A stretch of DNA of 64,000 nucleotides from Epiperipatus broadwayi (Eukaryota; Onychophora; Udeonychophora; Euonychophora; Peripatidae), in NCBI GenBank assembly GCA_028023455.1, contig JAQFVV010012394.1, forward strand, positions 22,898,900 to 22,962,899, in the 5' to 3' direction. The position numbers and the translations under genes were made by a program. Within the stretch, counting starts at the first letter, position 1; every line of letters begins with the position of its first letter. Below are positions 24,277 to 36,654 of this stretch, one piece after another. The notes under the pieces are model-generated. The model searched no databases. It saw only the letters and a program-made list of their open reading frames with translations, and had not been told where the DNA came from.

Positions 24277-25020
24277 ATAGCATATATCTTTGAAAAGGAT
24301 TATGGCTATTCTTATTTTGCAAAAAAAAAAAAAAACGAAGAATAAAAAGTTGGAAAATAAGCAGAAAATAAAAAAGCTTACAATCTGAATTAACATATAT
24401 GCTATTAAAAAAAATATAATTGCACTAATTTAAAACTCCGTAGTTAAAAGTTAATGCAAATAGAAAACGGAAAAAGAATGAGAGAAAGAATAATAAAAAA
24501 GTAAATTTACTTATAAAATACAATATTTGTAATAATCCTTGGTGAAGCATCAAACATTTAAATGCTATTAAATAATTAAAAGGAAAAAATTGTGATTTAA
24601 AAAGGAAACGAGAATTAATATTTATAAGATAAATATTTTACTGCGAATAAAAACTTTTTATGATATACATATCTTTAAAAATAAATTATTTAACATTATT
24701 GACAAGTCCAAAGAAAATTTTAAAAATTTTGTCAAATGGGAATATATCTTAAATATTCACGAATTAATAACATGAATTCAGGGCCAACCACATTGAAGGT
24801 GTATAAGGCATCCGGTCTATGCATGATGTCCCAGAAAAATGAAACGAAAAAAATTTAAACAAGAAAAAATAAGAAGTTGATTGGTTAAAATTAAATTAAA
24901 GATATTCGCCCTATACGAACATCTTTGCTTTATTGCATTTCCGTTGTAGTCTAGATAAAAGATTACAATTAAATGTAGCCTGTCCATTAAAGTATGAAGA
25001 TTGGCTGTCTTAATATAAAG
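24277..25020. other. No recognised feature
   Basis: A-rich stretch beyond the family B copy 2 target duplication; no repeat identified. Confidence 0.55.
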
Positions 25021-25061
25021 CTGAGCACTGATTGTATATATGTGTGAGGATAGTAGTCTGG

Positions 25062-25105
25062 ACCAACTGATGATTGCTGGTTTAGCATGAAATACGTGTA
25101 TTGGT
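25062..25105 (+). ncRNA. Type I hammerhead ribozyme, near-complete fold
   Basis: Core CTGATGA at 25067-25073 and GAAA at 25089-25092. Stem I pairs ACCAA (25062-25066) with TTGGT (25101-25105). Stem II pairs TGCT with AGCA (25075-25078 and 25084-25087), with a T.T at the stem base. Stem III is very short (A-U, U.G around an ACGU loop) and leads to the cleavage triplet GTA at 25098-25100. Further pairing TAGTC/GATTA extends stem I beyond a small bulge. Minimal stem III type I hammerheads are typical of metazoan retroelements (Penelope-like elements and retrozymes) and often work as dimers. Hand-folded; activity not shown. Confidence 0.65.
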
Positions 25106-25109
25106 GATT

Positions 25110-25255
25110 ATTTATATTTTCAACATGTGTAAGAACAAGTATGTCAGCAATATGAGATGGCATAGAGAGTTGAGGGTTGTGTGAAAGTCTGAGTTCGAAT
25201 CCCTTATATATGTGTGTAAGCCTGTGCAGTTTATTAATCAAATGTTAATTGATTT
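25110..25255 (+). repeat. tRNA-related repeat with box B (second copy at 52990-53135)
   Basis: gagttcgaatccc at about 25190-25202 is a perfect Pol III box B. The block gagagttg...gtgtgaaagtctg before it and taagcctgtgcagt..attaatca after it are shared with 52990-53135, where box B is worn to gctcatatacc. It lies 10-100 bp downstream of the hammerhead at 25062-25105. Box A is not clear. Confidence 0.5.
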
Positions 25256-25259
25256 GATC

Positions 25260-27100
25260 TCACATTATTTGCAATCAGACTCCTTTTATGGAAATGGTCA
25301 GTCAATTGTTTATAAATTGTTAGTGAAAAACAATTGTTAGTGAAAATATTACAGAGTAAGGATCTCACAATTCTAGATGCTCTCGAGCCCAACTTAGGGA
25401 AAGCTAGCCGTGTATGAACTTTATAAATGTGTCTACTTGTATTTAGTTATACATAGCTTGCTATGTCTGTAGTTTGAATAAAATATTTAATACTGATAAT
25501 ATCGTGAGTAAATAATTCATTATTTACTAATAAATCAATTTGATTTATATATGTTTGTCATTTATTGACAGTGAATTTAGACGTGGAAGCAAAACTCTCA
25601 AAAACCAACATGTGGCACTTAAAAACAATAAACACAACTTCTGTATTAAGTTTTAAAACAAGGAAGTTTCGTTTATTTTTGTTTAAGAGAGAAGTTTTAC
25701 TTCCATAAATTCACAATATTCGAATTACTATAACCTTTTAAACTTTGCTGCCTATAAACAAAAACATGTGACTAGAAAAAAAAAGGCAAATTATTTTCAT
25801 TCTCTACCCGCAATTATAAAATCAGAATACAAGATCATTATATTTTTGTTTTAATAATACCATTGTTAATAAAATTACAATTTTTATTATTATTTAATGC
25901 ATTGATTGCGCACATTTAATTTATAAACAATATGAACTACATAGAAAAAAAAATGAAATTATAATATTCATGGGTTATTTATTGACTTTAAAAACTATAA
26001 ATTATTCAAATACAGTACTTTATTTTTATAAAAAATAATTTTTAATAATTGCCTTTTGCGCATGTGCAAGAGATTGCGATGGGTGAACTTCAGGAGAACA
26101 AAAATTTTATGACTCTGCAAAGTATGGCCAAAGAGAATTATGGAGTGTTTTTGGCGGAGCACGTATGACATTATCACATGATTGTTCGATTAATTATCTG
26201 TTTTATTACCATACAACAAAAAAAAGCCTTAAATGAATCATTTTATGATAGAAAATGCGACCAACAGTACTATAAATCTTTTGAAATCTCTTATTAAAAT
26301 AAATAATTTTTCCGTAAAATCAATATCTGTTATTACAAATTTATCCATCGAAGTATTTGTCCATTTCCCCGTGCACACGCACATATAAAATTAGATAATA
26401 TTGAGATATCATGCGTGGGGAGAGAGATGGAGGTATAATTCGTTTGCAAAATTATCAAATGTTTGATTAAATACTGACGTTATATTTAATGTTTGAAAAC
26501 TATGTTTTACAATGAAATATACAACATGTGCAAGGAGAGATATGAAGAAAAAAGCTGTGGATTAGGCAAACTGAATTAAATTTATAAAGTGGTTCGATAT
26601 TTTGTAAACAATAGTGACAAAAATACATCTATAATCACTACTTACCATTCCTCATCCGAAAATAAAGAATATTTAATTTTAATGTTTGAAACAACCTATC
26701 TATCTAAACAAATTCAATAATGCATTATGGGATTGGTCATATCACTATTAATTTGATTAATCCGTTGAATGTGCAATTAACATATACACGGAATACCGAT
26801 TCCTATTTCTAGCTAAAGTTTATAGTAATACACACCCTGTTACCTAATCTACTGTAACACACAGTCATATTTGTCTGAGCTGTTAAAATTACGTTCCAAT
26901 GTTATCATCTGATAAAACCAAAACATCTTTTGTTGCAAAATCATTCCATTAACATCATTTAGAAAAACAAATTTATTATATAGGTGCATGTGTGTTAATA
27001 ACATGTGTATACAAGTTTTTTTTTAATCAGTGAATTCTTATGCAATATTGTAGTATCAAATGTCTGAATCTTTAAAAATCCCATGACAACTTTTTTATGC
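25260..27100. other. No recognised feature
   Basis: AT-rich, no frame above 60 codons and no repeat shared within the window. Confidence 0.55.
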
Positions 27101-27104
27101 TTAC

Positions 27105-27830
27105 ATTTCTCCACATAATAGTGCCATCTAGTGCAAGCTATAATAATCAATAGTTGCTAAAAGGTTATGCATTTTAATTTCTATCCAGCACCTTCTCATT
27201 CAGTGTTTCCAGATTAGTTTCTGGCTTATGGCTTTCATCAGTGAGCAACTTTGGATCTAAGACCATGCATCTAGATCTTTGGATTTAATGCACTCCACCC
27301 TTCAGCACCAAATGTTTACCTTTTTAGTTAATATAAGGCTACAATCCAAAATGAAAATACAATAATGTTTCCAATCAAATGTAATTTAACTTTTTAATGA
27401 TTTAATACTAATCCTAGCCAAAGGATAATCACGACTATAGTTATTAAAAAAAGATCCCCCCCTCCCAAAAAAAAAAAATATAGATACTGAACTAGATTCA
27501 GATCTGTATTATTATAGAGGCAAATTAGTGTGAATTGATGTCACAAAATGTTTTCATTAGTGTGAATTGAAGTCACAAAGTGTTTTCATTTTGGGCTGTA
27601 GCTTTATATTAACCTAAAAGTTAAAAGGTGAGTGTTGGAGGAGTGCATTAGACCCAAAGACTCAGGTGCAGTGCTCTCAGGTCCAAGGCTCATCACTGAT
27701 GAAAGCCATAAGCTAGAAACTAGTTTGCAAATATTTGACAAGAAGTTACTAGTTAGGGATTAAAATGCACAATCTTTTAACATCTACTGATTACTATAGA
27801 TTATATTATGTGACACTATTGTGTTGAGTC
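27105..27830. repeat. Large foldback repeat related to family B 5' region, two hammerhead motifs
   Basis: Arms at about 27110-27400 and 27580-27830 are complementary. Each carries a hammerhead core: minus strand at about 27205-27265 and plus strand at about 27670-27735 (CTGATGA, AGC-CATAA-GCT hairpin, GAAAC, TA, GTT). Stem II in the plus copy has AGC/GCT where other copies have GGC/GCC, a pair-preserving change. The centre at 27525-27595 holds a short direct duplication of gtgtgaattga and tcacaaa. Confidence 0.6.
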
Positions 27831-28475
27831 ATTTGATACAGTTTCTACATCTGAATCTTCATATCCATGTTAAAGGCTCAATATTTTTTCATTACATCAT
27901 TCTCATGTAAGATAGGGATTATTGCCTATCGACTTCTAATAACTTATAGAAGAGTGAATAATTACTGCTCTGCACAGTTATTTTCAAATTTGTGTGCTGA
28001 TGACTAGATATGATGTTTGGAATATTGGATGCAGTGACAGAAAACAAACTTGAATATATATTTACAGCAGACTGATTTTCTGGGATATTTGAAAAGTATA
28101 TATACAATTAAAATAGCTCTATAACAAACAGATAATATGTAAAAATTGCTCAACATATATTCTTCTAATAGGCTGGGAAACATTATGTACTAGAGTTTAT
28201 CACACCAATAATTTTAACTTGTTGGCATAAAGTAGATGAATTTCTAAATCTAGGCCAAAAGATATTATTCAGAATAAATACTATTTTAAGGGTTATTATA
28301 ATAATTGGTGGAAAACCAGCAAATCATTGTAGTAATATGTAATATATTGGAGTTCATTTATCCTATAACAATGGTGCCACATCCACAATAATAGTTTTTA
28401 TTTTGTAACTATAAAACATTGATTCCAAGTGTGAACATACTACAGTAATTAGTGATATGTCAATAGACTACTTTT

Positions 28476-28579
28476 AAACAATTCAAAACAAAACAACACT
28501 CTCCATATAGTAGTGCCATCTTGTGCTAACAAAAGCAATCAATGGATGCCAGAAGGCTTGTGCATCCATTGATGTTTAG
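28476..28579 (+). mobile_element. Short family B-derived element, 12-bp target duplication
   Basis: tagactactttt is repeated at 28464-28475 and 28580-28591. The 104-bp insert is only the left arm: ctctccatatagtagtgcc, aatcaatggatgccagaagg, then tgcatccattgatg. It lacks the hammerhead core and the 3' tail. Confidence 0.7.
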
Positions 28580-28591
28580 TAGACTACTTTT

Positions 28592-30155
28592 GGTAGTATA
28601 CATTATTGCAAATACTTTTCAGGTAACTCCTTAGTAGTACATACTTTCTTGGTGAATAATATGCCCTTATTTGAAGAAAAAGCTTCCATACTAAGTTTCT
28701 AAATATTCAATTAAGTATCATGAGAAATATTATCGACATATTTACATCTACTTCTTTAAAATGATTTTGTGTTTTTTTATATATTACTCTGCCAGAAATC
28801 AGAAGAAATATTATTTCATACAATGTATAAAACGCTGTTAAGTAGAATGAACTTGTCAATAACTTAAGATATAGTTTCACTACCCGAGACTTGACTCAAA
28901 TGAAGATTCTCCTTTTTGATATTTTATTAAGAATTTACAATAGAAGAATTATGGTGTAAAAAAAATGGAAATGTTATGATGAGATTAGAAATAAATATCT
29001 TTTTTCAGATTGAATAATAAAGCCATCTAAGCTTCATATTTCTAGACACTTCTGGACTATCATCAACAGATTCAGGACAACTCTGGATATTACACTCATC
29101 TACTTTATAAATAGAATTTAACAGCAGTTGACCTATGTTGATGTGGGCAACACACATTATGAATGACATAGTTATTGACTGGGTAATCTATGGCTAAAAT
29201 GGCAGAATTTCAGAACTTCGTAAATCCATAATTAACCAATTTCCTGATTGGCAATATCTACAGGTTCCTTTTGTGACATTTTATTATTAAGCTAAGCTAA
29301 TGCAAAAAGAAAAATCTATGTGCCAAATAAAAATATAAAGTTTCATATAGAAAATCAAAAATAAATCCATATAAGTTCAGATATCACATGACATTTTTTA
29401 TTTATTTTTTGTTCTAGTCATAAACGTTGATAGATAATGAAAGCAACCCATAATGTTATTTTAAGTTAATTGAATTTTTAGACATAAATAGTGATGAATA
29501 ATTTTAAATTATTTAGTGACTACATTTTTATAAGAATATTTTTATTAACACTTGAAGTCTTGTTCAAATTTTATAATTACTTTTTTGATTTCATTGAAGG
29601 CCTCAATACCCTTCCTAGACTATGGATTTTAGAACTGCTATCATTTCTTAAATTTGTCATCAAATAAATTAAATTGAAAGTTTATCCTATTCATTAATGT
29701 TATTAGGGGATACTCCATTATTTTAAATTGTTGTAGGTTGAGAAACAGCTAGGTTTCTTTATTCAGTTTTAAAAATTTAATATTTATGAACAGAAATTTT
29801 AAATTTAAATGTTTCACATTGTATCTTTATATCTTTTAAGGTTATATCTTATTACATTAAATATGCTTTTTTTAAAGATTATTACTTTCTATTTCTTTTA
29901 TTATTTAATGTTTATTCTAAACTCTGTTAAATTATATGTAACAAAGTAGTGTGTATATGTGAATATGCTTTATGAAGTATATGATGTTTTAAAAATAAAC
30001 AACAGTTCCAGTTTTTAATTGAGTTTAATGCATTTTCAATGCCAAGCACAATAATCCTAGGTATTTTTAATAAACCTGGAGGTTGCTATGAAACCACTAT
30101 TATTAATATACAAAATGCCTTGGTTTAATATTTCAATAGTTTGAAAATTGAATGC
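28592..30155. other. No recognised feature
   Basis: AT-rich; no domain, terminal repeat or tandem structure seen. Confidence 0.55.
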
Positions 30156-30166
30156 TGTTTGATCTT

Positions 30167-30328
30167 GTAAACAAGGTGGAGGCACTAGATAGAGATTTTA
30201 TGCACAAGACTTCTGGTATCCATTGATTACTCTGGTTGGCACAGGGTGGCACTACTGTATGGAGAGTTTTGCCTTGTTTAATAACAATTATGTGCTAGTA
30301 TAAGAGATGGTGATCAGGTGATATTTAG
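30167..30328 (+). mobile_element. Short family B-derived element, 11-bp target duplication
   Basis: tgtttgatctt is repeated at 30156-30166 and 30329-30339. The insert has the right arm (ggcactagatagagatttta, tccattgattactctgg, ggtggcactactgtatgg), then ttgccttgttt and the tail agagatggtgatcaggtgat. Confidence 0.75.
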
Positions 30329-30754
30329 TGTTTGATCTTCTATTAATGGCATTGTTATTGTTCACAATAAACCATGCCTCTTTGAATTTTCTTTTATCTC
30401 AATCCACACAGATCAAGTTAATACTTTGTGGGTCAAAACCATGTGCTTGTTTCCTTTCATGATCTAGCAATACATATATATGTGCTGGTGTTCCTTTTGC
30501 CCTTCTAAATAAATATTTGTGTTGCTGTATTCTTGTAGAAATGTTAGTTCTGGATTCATCCTAGTATATAGCATTGCATTCCTGGTCTTTATATTGATAG
30601 CATATACTATTTATAGAAATTATTTTTTCTCAATTTTGTCTTTAGAATTATTTATTAATCCATTTAAGTTAGTTAGTGTTCTAAAGTTCATGTTAAACTT
30701 TTGACTACATATATTCCTTATTTTCCCCTAAAAAGACAAAAAATTATATATAAA

Positions 30755-31290
30755 TGATATATAGATGATATGGTCATATGTAGACCTTCTCAAGTCATAA
30801 CAGATATGTATAGACAATTATGTGCAGAATCATTTGTACAATGAACAATAGAAAATGAGGATGGCACTGGAAGTCTGGAATTCTTGGACTACTTATTAAT
30901 AGAAATAAAAACTTTTTCAACTACAGAATGGCCATCAAGTCCACAGACATCACAGGCAAGATATACCCAGAATCTCAAATCTTGATGACATATAAACTAG
31001 CAGGCTTCAAAGACTTTCTATATCGAAATCATCATTTGTGCAAATATGAAGCAGATAGAAAATGCAATCTGAAATATATATATAAAAGATCTAGTTAACA
31101 TCAGATATAATGAAAAAAGATTGTACAAAGTAATCAAAAATTTTATTTTAAAAATAAAATAGAACAGTACCAGCAAACACATTAACAAATGGTGGATAAG
31201 TGGGCTTTATATTCCAAGTATTACAACAAAAGTAAAGAATATCTGGAATCAAAAATTTTACTTAGACTAGAACACCAACTAACTTAAACA
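30755..31290 (+). pseudogene. Penelope-like element reverse transcriptase fragment
   Basis: YIDDMVICRPSQV at 30758-30796 is the catalytic YxDD block. It is followed by TIENEDGTGSLEFLDYLL (about 30848-30900), matching the ENxxGxLxFLD signature of Penelope-like RTs. After a frameshift near 30900, YRMAIKSTDITGKIYPES and MTYKLAGFKDFLYRNHHLC follow, the tract after the thumb (typically YRKPTxTxxIIPxxSxHP...HKLAAF). Stops and the frameshift kill it. No GIY-YIG endonuclease is visible downstream. Penelope-like elements are the classical carriers of hammerhead motifs, which is relevant to the cores at 33440-33610, 49690-50810 and 61950-62390. Confidence 0.65.
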
Positions 31291-31831
31291 AATTTAAAAA
31301 TGACTCCGAGGACAAAATTGAGAAAAAAAAAAAGTTCCACTAATAGTATATGCTATCAGGTGATGCAATGCTACATACTACAGTGAATCCTGAACAAACA
31401 TTGCAACAAGAATAGAGCAGCACAAATATTTATATAAAAAGGCAAAAAAATCCAGAATACATATCTATATACCTGAACCATGAAAGGGAACATGGACACA
31501 GTTTTGACCTCCAAAAGGTTAACCTGATTTGCATGAAGTGAGCCAACAATAAAATAAAAATTAAAGAAGCATGGTTTATCATTAACAAGGTCATTAATAA
31601 AAGATCTATTAGCATCCAAATTTCAAACTATCGGAATATGTAAATCAGGGGTTTTGCATATTAATAATAGTCCTTATATAGCTGTCTCAGATTTAGTAAG
31701 AATAGGTATGATTATGATGCTCGACACCGAAAATGAATGCATTAAGCTTATCTAAAAACTGGAATCATTGTTTATTTCTAAAACAACATATATTTCATAA
31801 AGCATATCCACATATATTGTAAATGTTTTTC

Positions 31832-31973
31832 ATATTTAAATTTATGGTAGATTATTTATTCCCTCATTTGCCACAATAATATTTATATTCTAATCAAATT
31901 AAATATTTAAATTTATGGCAGATTATTTATTCCCTCATTTGCCACAATAATATTCATATTCTAATCAAATTAA
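31832..31973. repeat. 71-bp tandem duplication
   Basis: Two direct copies (31832-31902 and 31903-31973) beginning atatttaaatttatggYag differ at only a couple of positions, so the duplication is recent. No coding content. Confidence 0.85.
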
Positions 31974-32120
31974 AATATTTATTCACCAATTGGTTGTTTA
32001 TTTATAATTCTCTTAAGTATTGCTATTGTTTTTATGAGCTGTGAAGAACATTAAAAAGCATTATATAGTAATTTTAGGAGCTCAAACATTTTCTGCTTTA
32101 GATTTGAACCAAATATATTA

Positions 32121-32155
32121 AATATACCCCCCCCCCACACACACACACACACACA
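32121..32155. repeat. (C)n-(CA)n microsatellite
   Basis: A run of about ten C followed by about eleven CA dinucleotides. Confidence 0.9.
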
Positions 32156-32289
32156 AAGAATTAAATACTTTTCACCAAACATTTTTTTTTTTTAAATTTG
32201 AATTAAATAGATTAAATATCCCCTGTCTTTTTTTCTTCACAAAGAATTATATTTCAATGTCTACTTTGGATATTGTATGTTATATATAT

Positions 32290-33270
32290 AACAAGGCAAT
32301 TCTTTTCATCCTCTTCTTTTCACCCAATTTTATTATCTTCTTCAACTTTATTTTTCCTCTGCTATTTCTTTAATAACTCTATTCACCCAATTCTCTTATT
32401 TCCTTTATTTTCTTTATCCAATTCTATTATTCTTATTTTCAACTTTATTATTTGTCTTTGATATTTTCTTCAACAATTCTATTATTGTCATCATCCAACT
32501 CTATTATTTTCCTCTATTATTCTCTTCATCCAATTCTATTATTTTCTTTTATTATTCTTTTCAACCAATTGCATTATTCTCTTTTCAAACTTTTTTATTT
32601 TCCTATTATTCTCTTCAATAATTATTCTCTTCACCTAACTCTATTATTCTCCTCTAGTTTTCTCTTCATCTAACTCTTTTATTTTCTATTATTCTCTTTA
32701 TCCAACTAAATTATTCTTTTTATCCATCATTATTATTTTTTTATTATTCTTTTCTTAAATTCCCCTGTTCTTCTCTTTAACAACTATTATCTAAGTCTAT
32801 TATTGTCTTCATTCAACTCTATTATTCTCCATTATTCTTTTCAGCAATTATATTATTGTCTTCACCCAATTCTATTCTCTTCAACAACTCTATCATAGTG
32901 ATCACCCAACTGTATTATTCTTCTATTATTCTCTTCATCAAATTCTATTATTTTCTTTTAATATTCTCTTCAACCAATTAAATTATTCTCTTCTTAAACT
33001 CTATTATTTTCCTCTGTTCTCTTTGCTAATTATTAATTATTACTCTCCTCTATTACTCTCTTCATAGAACTCTATTATTTTCTTTTATTATTCTCTTCAT
33101 CCAACTCAATTATTCTTTTCACTCAATACTACTATTTCTATTACTCTCATTTTAAATTACTCTGTTATTCTCTTCAACAACTAATTATTCTCTACATCCA
33201 ACTCTATTATTCTCTTCAATGAACTCTATTATTTTCCTCTATTTATCCAATTCTATTGTTGCAAAACTCC
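32290..33270. repeat. Degenerate pyrimidine-rich minisatellite
   Basis: About 1 kb made of variants of tctattattctcttcatcc and aactctattattttcctcta, with unit length fluctuating around 20-35 bp. The plus strand is nearly all T, C and A with almost no G. Open frames here (for example 32452-32673) are low-complexity by-products. Confidence 0.8.
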
Positions 33271-33394
33271 TATTATATTCATTTTATCTTTACAACGTCT
33301 CCAGCCACATTAATTACTAATATATTTCCTAAATGTTCAGTATTTACTCATTCTTCTTGCATTATAAGCTTTTAAAAAAACTGACTTCTTTTTT

Positions 33395-33645
33395 GTACTT
33401 TTCACAATGTTTTATTCAAGCTAATTATCTAACGATTTCAATTCTCTAGCAGTCTTCTTTAGAGATTTAAAATTTAATTGCATTGCAGAATTTCTTATTT
33501 ATTTACATAAAAATTTATGAATATATGTTTGCATAAATAAACCAAAAAAATATGTAATACAATTATATTTTACAGATCTGAAGAAAACAACTAGACAGTC
33601 AAAACTATCAGATAATTGAATTTGAATAAAGCATTGTGAAAAGTA
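33395..33645. repeat. Inverted repeat with hammerhead-like cores on both arms
   Basis: The left arm (cacaatgttttattcaagct...agcagtcttctttagag) pairs imperfectly with the right arm (ctgaagaaaacaactagac...gaataaagcattgtg). The plus-strand core is CTGAAGA at about 33576, then a hairpin and AAAACTATC. G12 is changed to A. It belongs with 3484 and 50765. Confidence 0.5.
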
Positions 33646-33659
33646 TAGAGAATGATTGA

Positions 33660-35150
33660 AAGTTTTTGTGATTTATTTAACTATTATTATACACACCAAT
33701 AATTAATCTTTGTCCTGCTTTATTGCTGCATAAATACTTAAAAGAAGCTTTCCCTATTATCTCCCCATCCTCACATTAGTCCATTTTAAGATTGAGCTCT
33801 CCAAATTTATCTCGGGTCTTCTGATTTATTCTCTTTCCACATTATTGCTGAAAACTTGAGGTGGACTTGGATATTGAAGTGTAGTACAGACTTCAATGTG
33901 CTGTTTCTTTTAACAAATTAACAGATAATATACCGCAATTTAAATGAACTATATAGAGTACTTGAATGGGTGCAAATTTAGTACACAATCTCCGCCATTT
34001 TGAATTTCAAAATCGATCAAAAACATCGTCTGACACATCTAAGTGATAAAAAAGTATGCGAAAACGCAATGTAACATAAAAGCATTATAAAATTGTAAGA
34101 CCAATCAATATTTTCTATAGCTAGTTTACATGTGACACTATAGAATACAATACTGTAAAATCACATTTTCATGGCATTGAATATATAAAACAAATGAACT
34201 ACACAAAACGTCCTAAAAATAGACAGCGATGCCATTAACAGAAAGGAAACATGTTATTCTATATCCAGGAAATGGAATGCTTGAACTTTGCATACATTTG
34301 CATGTTAGACAATCTGTCACTTCACAAAGAGGTATGATTATGAAAACCATGTCTCTCAAAAGCGCTCAGCCTATGGTTTAATAGATATTAAACATTAGCT
34401 TTGTGTTTATGTGTTTATAGCGCTAGTATTGAATTACAGAATAAAAATATAATTATAAGTGAACTTGAGCATAGTTTTCATGAAGAGGCAGTTCCTATTT
34501 ACATTATAAAGATTACATCAAAAACATTCAAAGGAAGTGCAATAATAATACTTTCACTGAGAAAATACAGCCTAGGATAGAATATATTAGAAAGCTACAA
34601 TTCGACATGGGGTTGAAGTCTTTTAGAAAGACGTATTTCCTGCAGAAGAGATTAAAAAATAACACTGCAAAATGCTAAATAATCATAATAACAAACCAAT
34701 GTGTTCTGTTATTTGTATTCCATGGATTGGTTTATCACTTTATAAAAACAAAATGAAGAAAAATCTTTTTAAAAAAAATTGGAATAGTCATATTTGGCTA
34801 CAAATCACTTCTGATGATAATGAAATATGACATGAATATGCATAATCACAATATACAGAAATGTATGTAATAATTGGATAATTATATAAAAGAATTATAA
34901 CACACGTAACATTATCCAAACAATCATATTTATGCCAGTTAATGTTATTGCTTAATAGAAGTTAATAATAGATAGGAAAAGATGAGACCTGATTTCTTCT
35001 GCTTGTCTAAGATAAGATATAGATTGCCTAAACAAGAAATGACAGATAAGAGTGAAATTTAAATTAACTGAGTTATTATAACAACTGCATTTAAATCTAT
35101 TTAAATTATCGTGGTAAACAATTACTCAGTTTATCTACTTACAAACACAT
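33660..35150. other. Mostly unrecognised; worn repeat near 34595-34750
   Basis: cgacatggggttgaagtctt and the following ~100 bp resemble 1265-1400. Otherwise nothing supportable. Confidence 0.4.
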
Positions 35151-35154
35151 AATC

Positions 35155-35662
35155 AATATGAACAATGAGGATTGCCAATTCCTCAACAAGCTTTGTGATA
35201 AATGCTTAGCCAGAGCCAGCACTTAAAATATCTGTCAGAACCCCCCCAACCCCTGACCATGGTTTCGTGCTTTGGCACTCCTCAGAGAAGTGCCAGGATA
35301 GGTTCAGACACTAGATCTAAAAATACCAACCCAAAGCCAAGCACTTATCTAAAAGTTATCTATTGAATGGAAAATCTGAAATTTTCAGACATCTACATGT
35401 CTTCAAACCCAGCTATCCAACTCAAATAGCTATATGGAGCTGATAGATCTTCAGCCATACCATATATTAGTAGTCTTATCAATATAAAATTGCATAAGAC
35501 TTATGGCAGAGACTATAAATAGTCAAAATAAGAGTCATAGATCACATGACCCTATCTCTTAAGCTTGTAAGTTATGAACAATGAGTCTATTGCCTATTCC
35601 TCAACAAGCTTTGTGATAAATGCTTAGCCAGAGCCAGCACTTAAAATATCTCTGTCAATATG
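35155..35662. repeat. Direct repeats of about 85 bp, second one joined to a family B 3' tail
   Basis: cctcaacaagctttgtgata and its neighbourhood occur at 35155-35240 and 35576-35662. Between them, 35545-35590 reads gatcacatgaccctatctct then taagcttgtaagttatg, the reverse complement of the family B 3' tail as seen at 37230-37260. A minus-sense, 5'-truncated family B relative therefore ends near 35545. Confidence 0.45.
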
Positions 35663-35669
35663 TATGGAA

Positions 35670-36118
35670 AATATTATGCTAATAGAAATACAAAAAAAAA
35701 AAGATACATGTAACATTACACAAACAAACTGACACCCCCTGGAATAATTGCTCAATAATACATAGAATGGATTTATATTTGCATATAAATATCCCTTCTT
35801 TAATCTTTTTTTTTTTTACTCGACTTAGAAACGATTACAAATTTACAAGTTTGGGTTTAATTTTCTATTATACAATGTATGTCTCATTTAATACATATAT
35901 CTGATAATGAAGGGATTTTTCTATGTGCCAATATTTATTATTTATTTATTTATTCAGTATATGGATTTTTTGTAGACAACTTCATTATTAACACAATTTC
36001 ATAAAGGAACCTCTAAAGATTCCAATCATGAAATAAATTTACTCATAGCTTTGTTAAGTCTTTCAATTCTGATATTATAGCTATAGATTTGACTATCATT
36101 AAATATATGGTTAAATAG
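35670..36118. other. No recognised feature
   Basis: AT-rich sequence between the 85-bp direct repeat and the short family B element. Confidence 0.55.
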
Positions 36119-36128
36119 TTTGTATTAT

Positions 36129-36304
36129 AAACAAGGCAAAACTCCATACAATAGTGCCACCCTGTGCCAACCGGTGCCAACCAGAGTAATCAATGGATGC
36201 CAGAAGGCTTGTGCATAAAATCCCTATTTGTATGGAGAGTTTTGCCTTGTTTATAAACAATTATGTGCTAGTATAAGAGATGTTGATCATGTGATGCTCA
36301 ATAA
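36129..36304 (+). mobile_element. Short family B-derived foldback, 10-bp target duplication
   Basis: tttgtattat is repeated at 36119-36128 and 36305-36314. The 176-bp insert reads aaacaaggcaaaactccata, gtgccaacc twice, aatggatgccagaaggcttg, then directly ttgtatggagagttttgcct and the tail gagatgttgatcatgtgat. The hammerhead centre has been deleted. Confidence 0.75.
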
Positions 36305-36654
36305 TTTGTATTATCTACATACATAAATCACTGGCTGTTAAATGCCATTTATGAAACGGAATGATTATGAGTTGTCCCAAATCTATTCATGAGATTCCAA
36401 TTACATTTAGGAAGATCAACTTAAAAAGAATTTTATTTTTATGCCACGATTGTTCAATTGTAAATTCTTGCTTCAACATCTATTTTGGTTTGAGTTTCTA
36501 GCTAATGAAATCATATTTGATCTATTTAACCGTTTCATATATATTTTCTATGAAGCTACTTCTCTTCTGATATCTGAAGAAAGAGTATGCAAAAGAACAG
36601 AAAACCATTTCAAAAAAATATTTCTCATGATAATATTTAGCTAAATATCTAAAA

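Noticed and set aside
30167-31290. Short family B element as a terminal repeat of the Penelope-like fragment
   Set aside because: The short element has its own 11-bp duplication closing at 30339, so it inserted independently about 420 bp upstream of the RT fragment.
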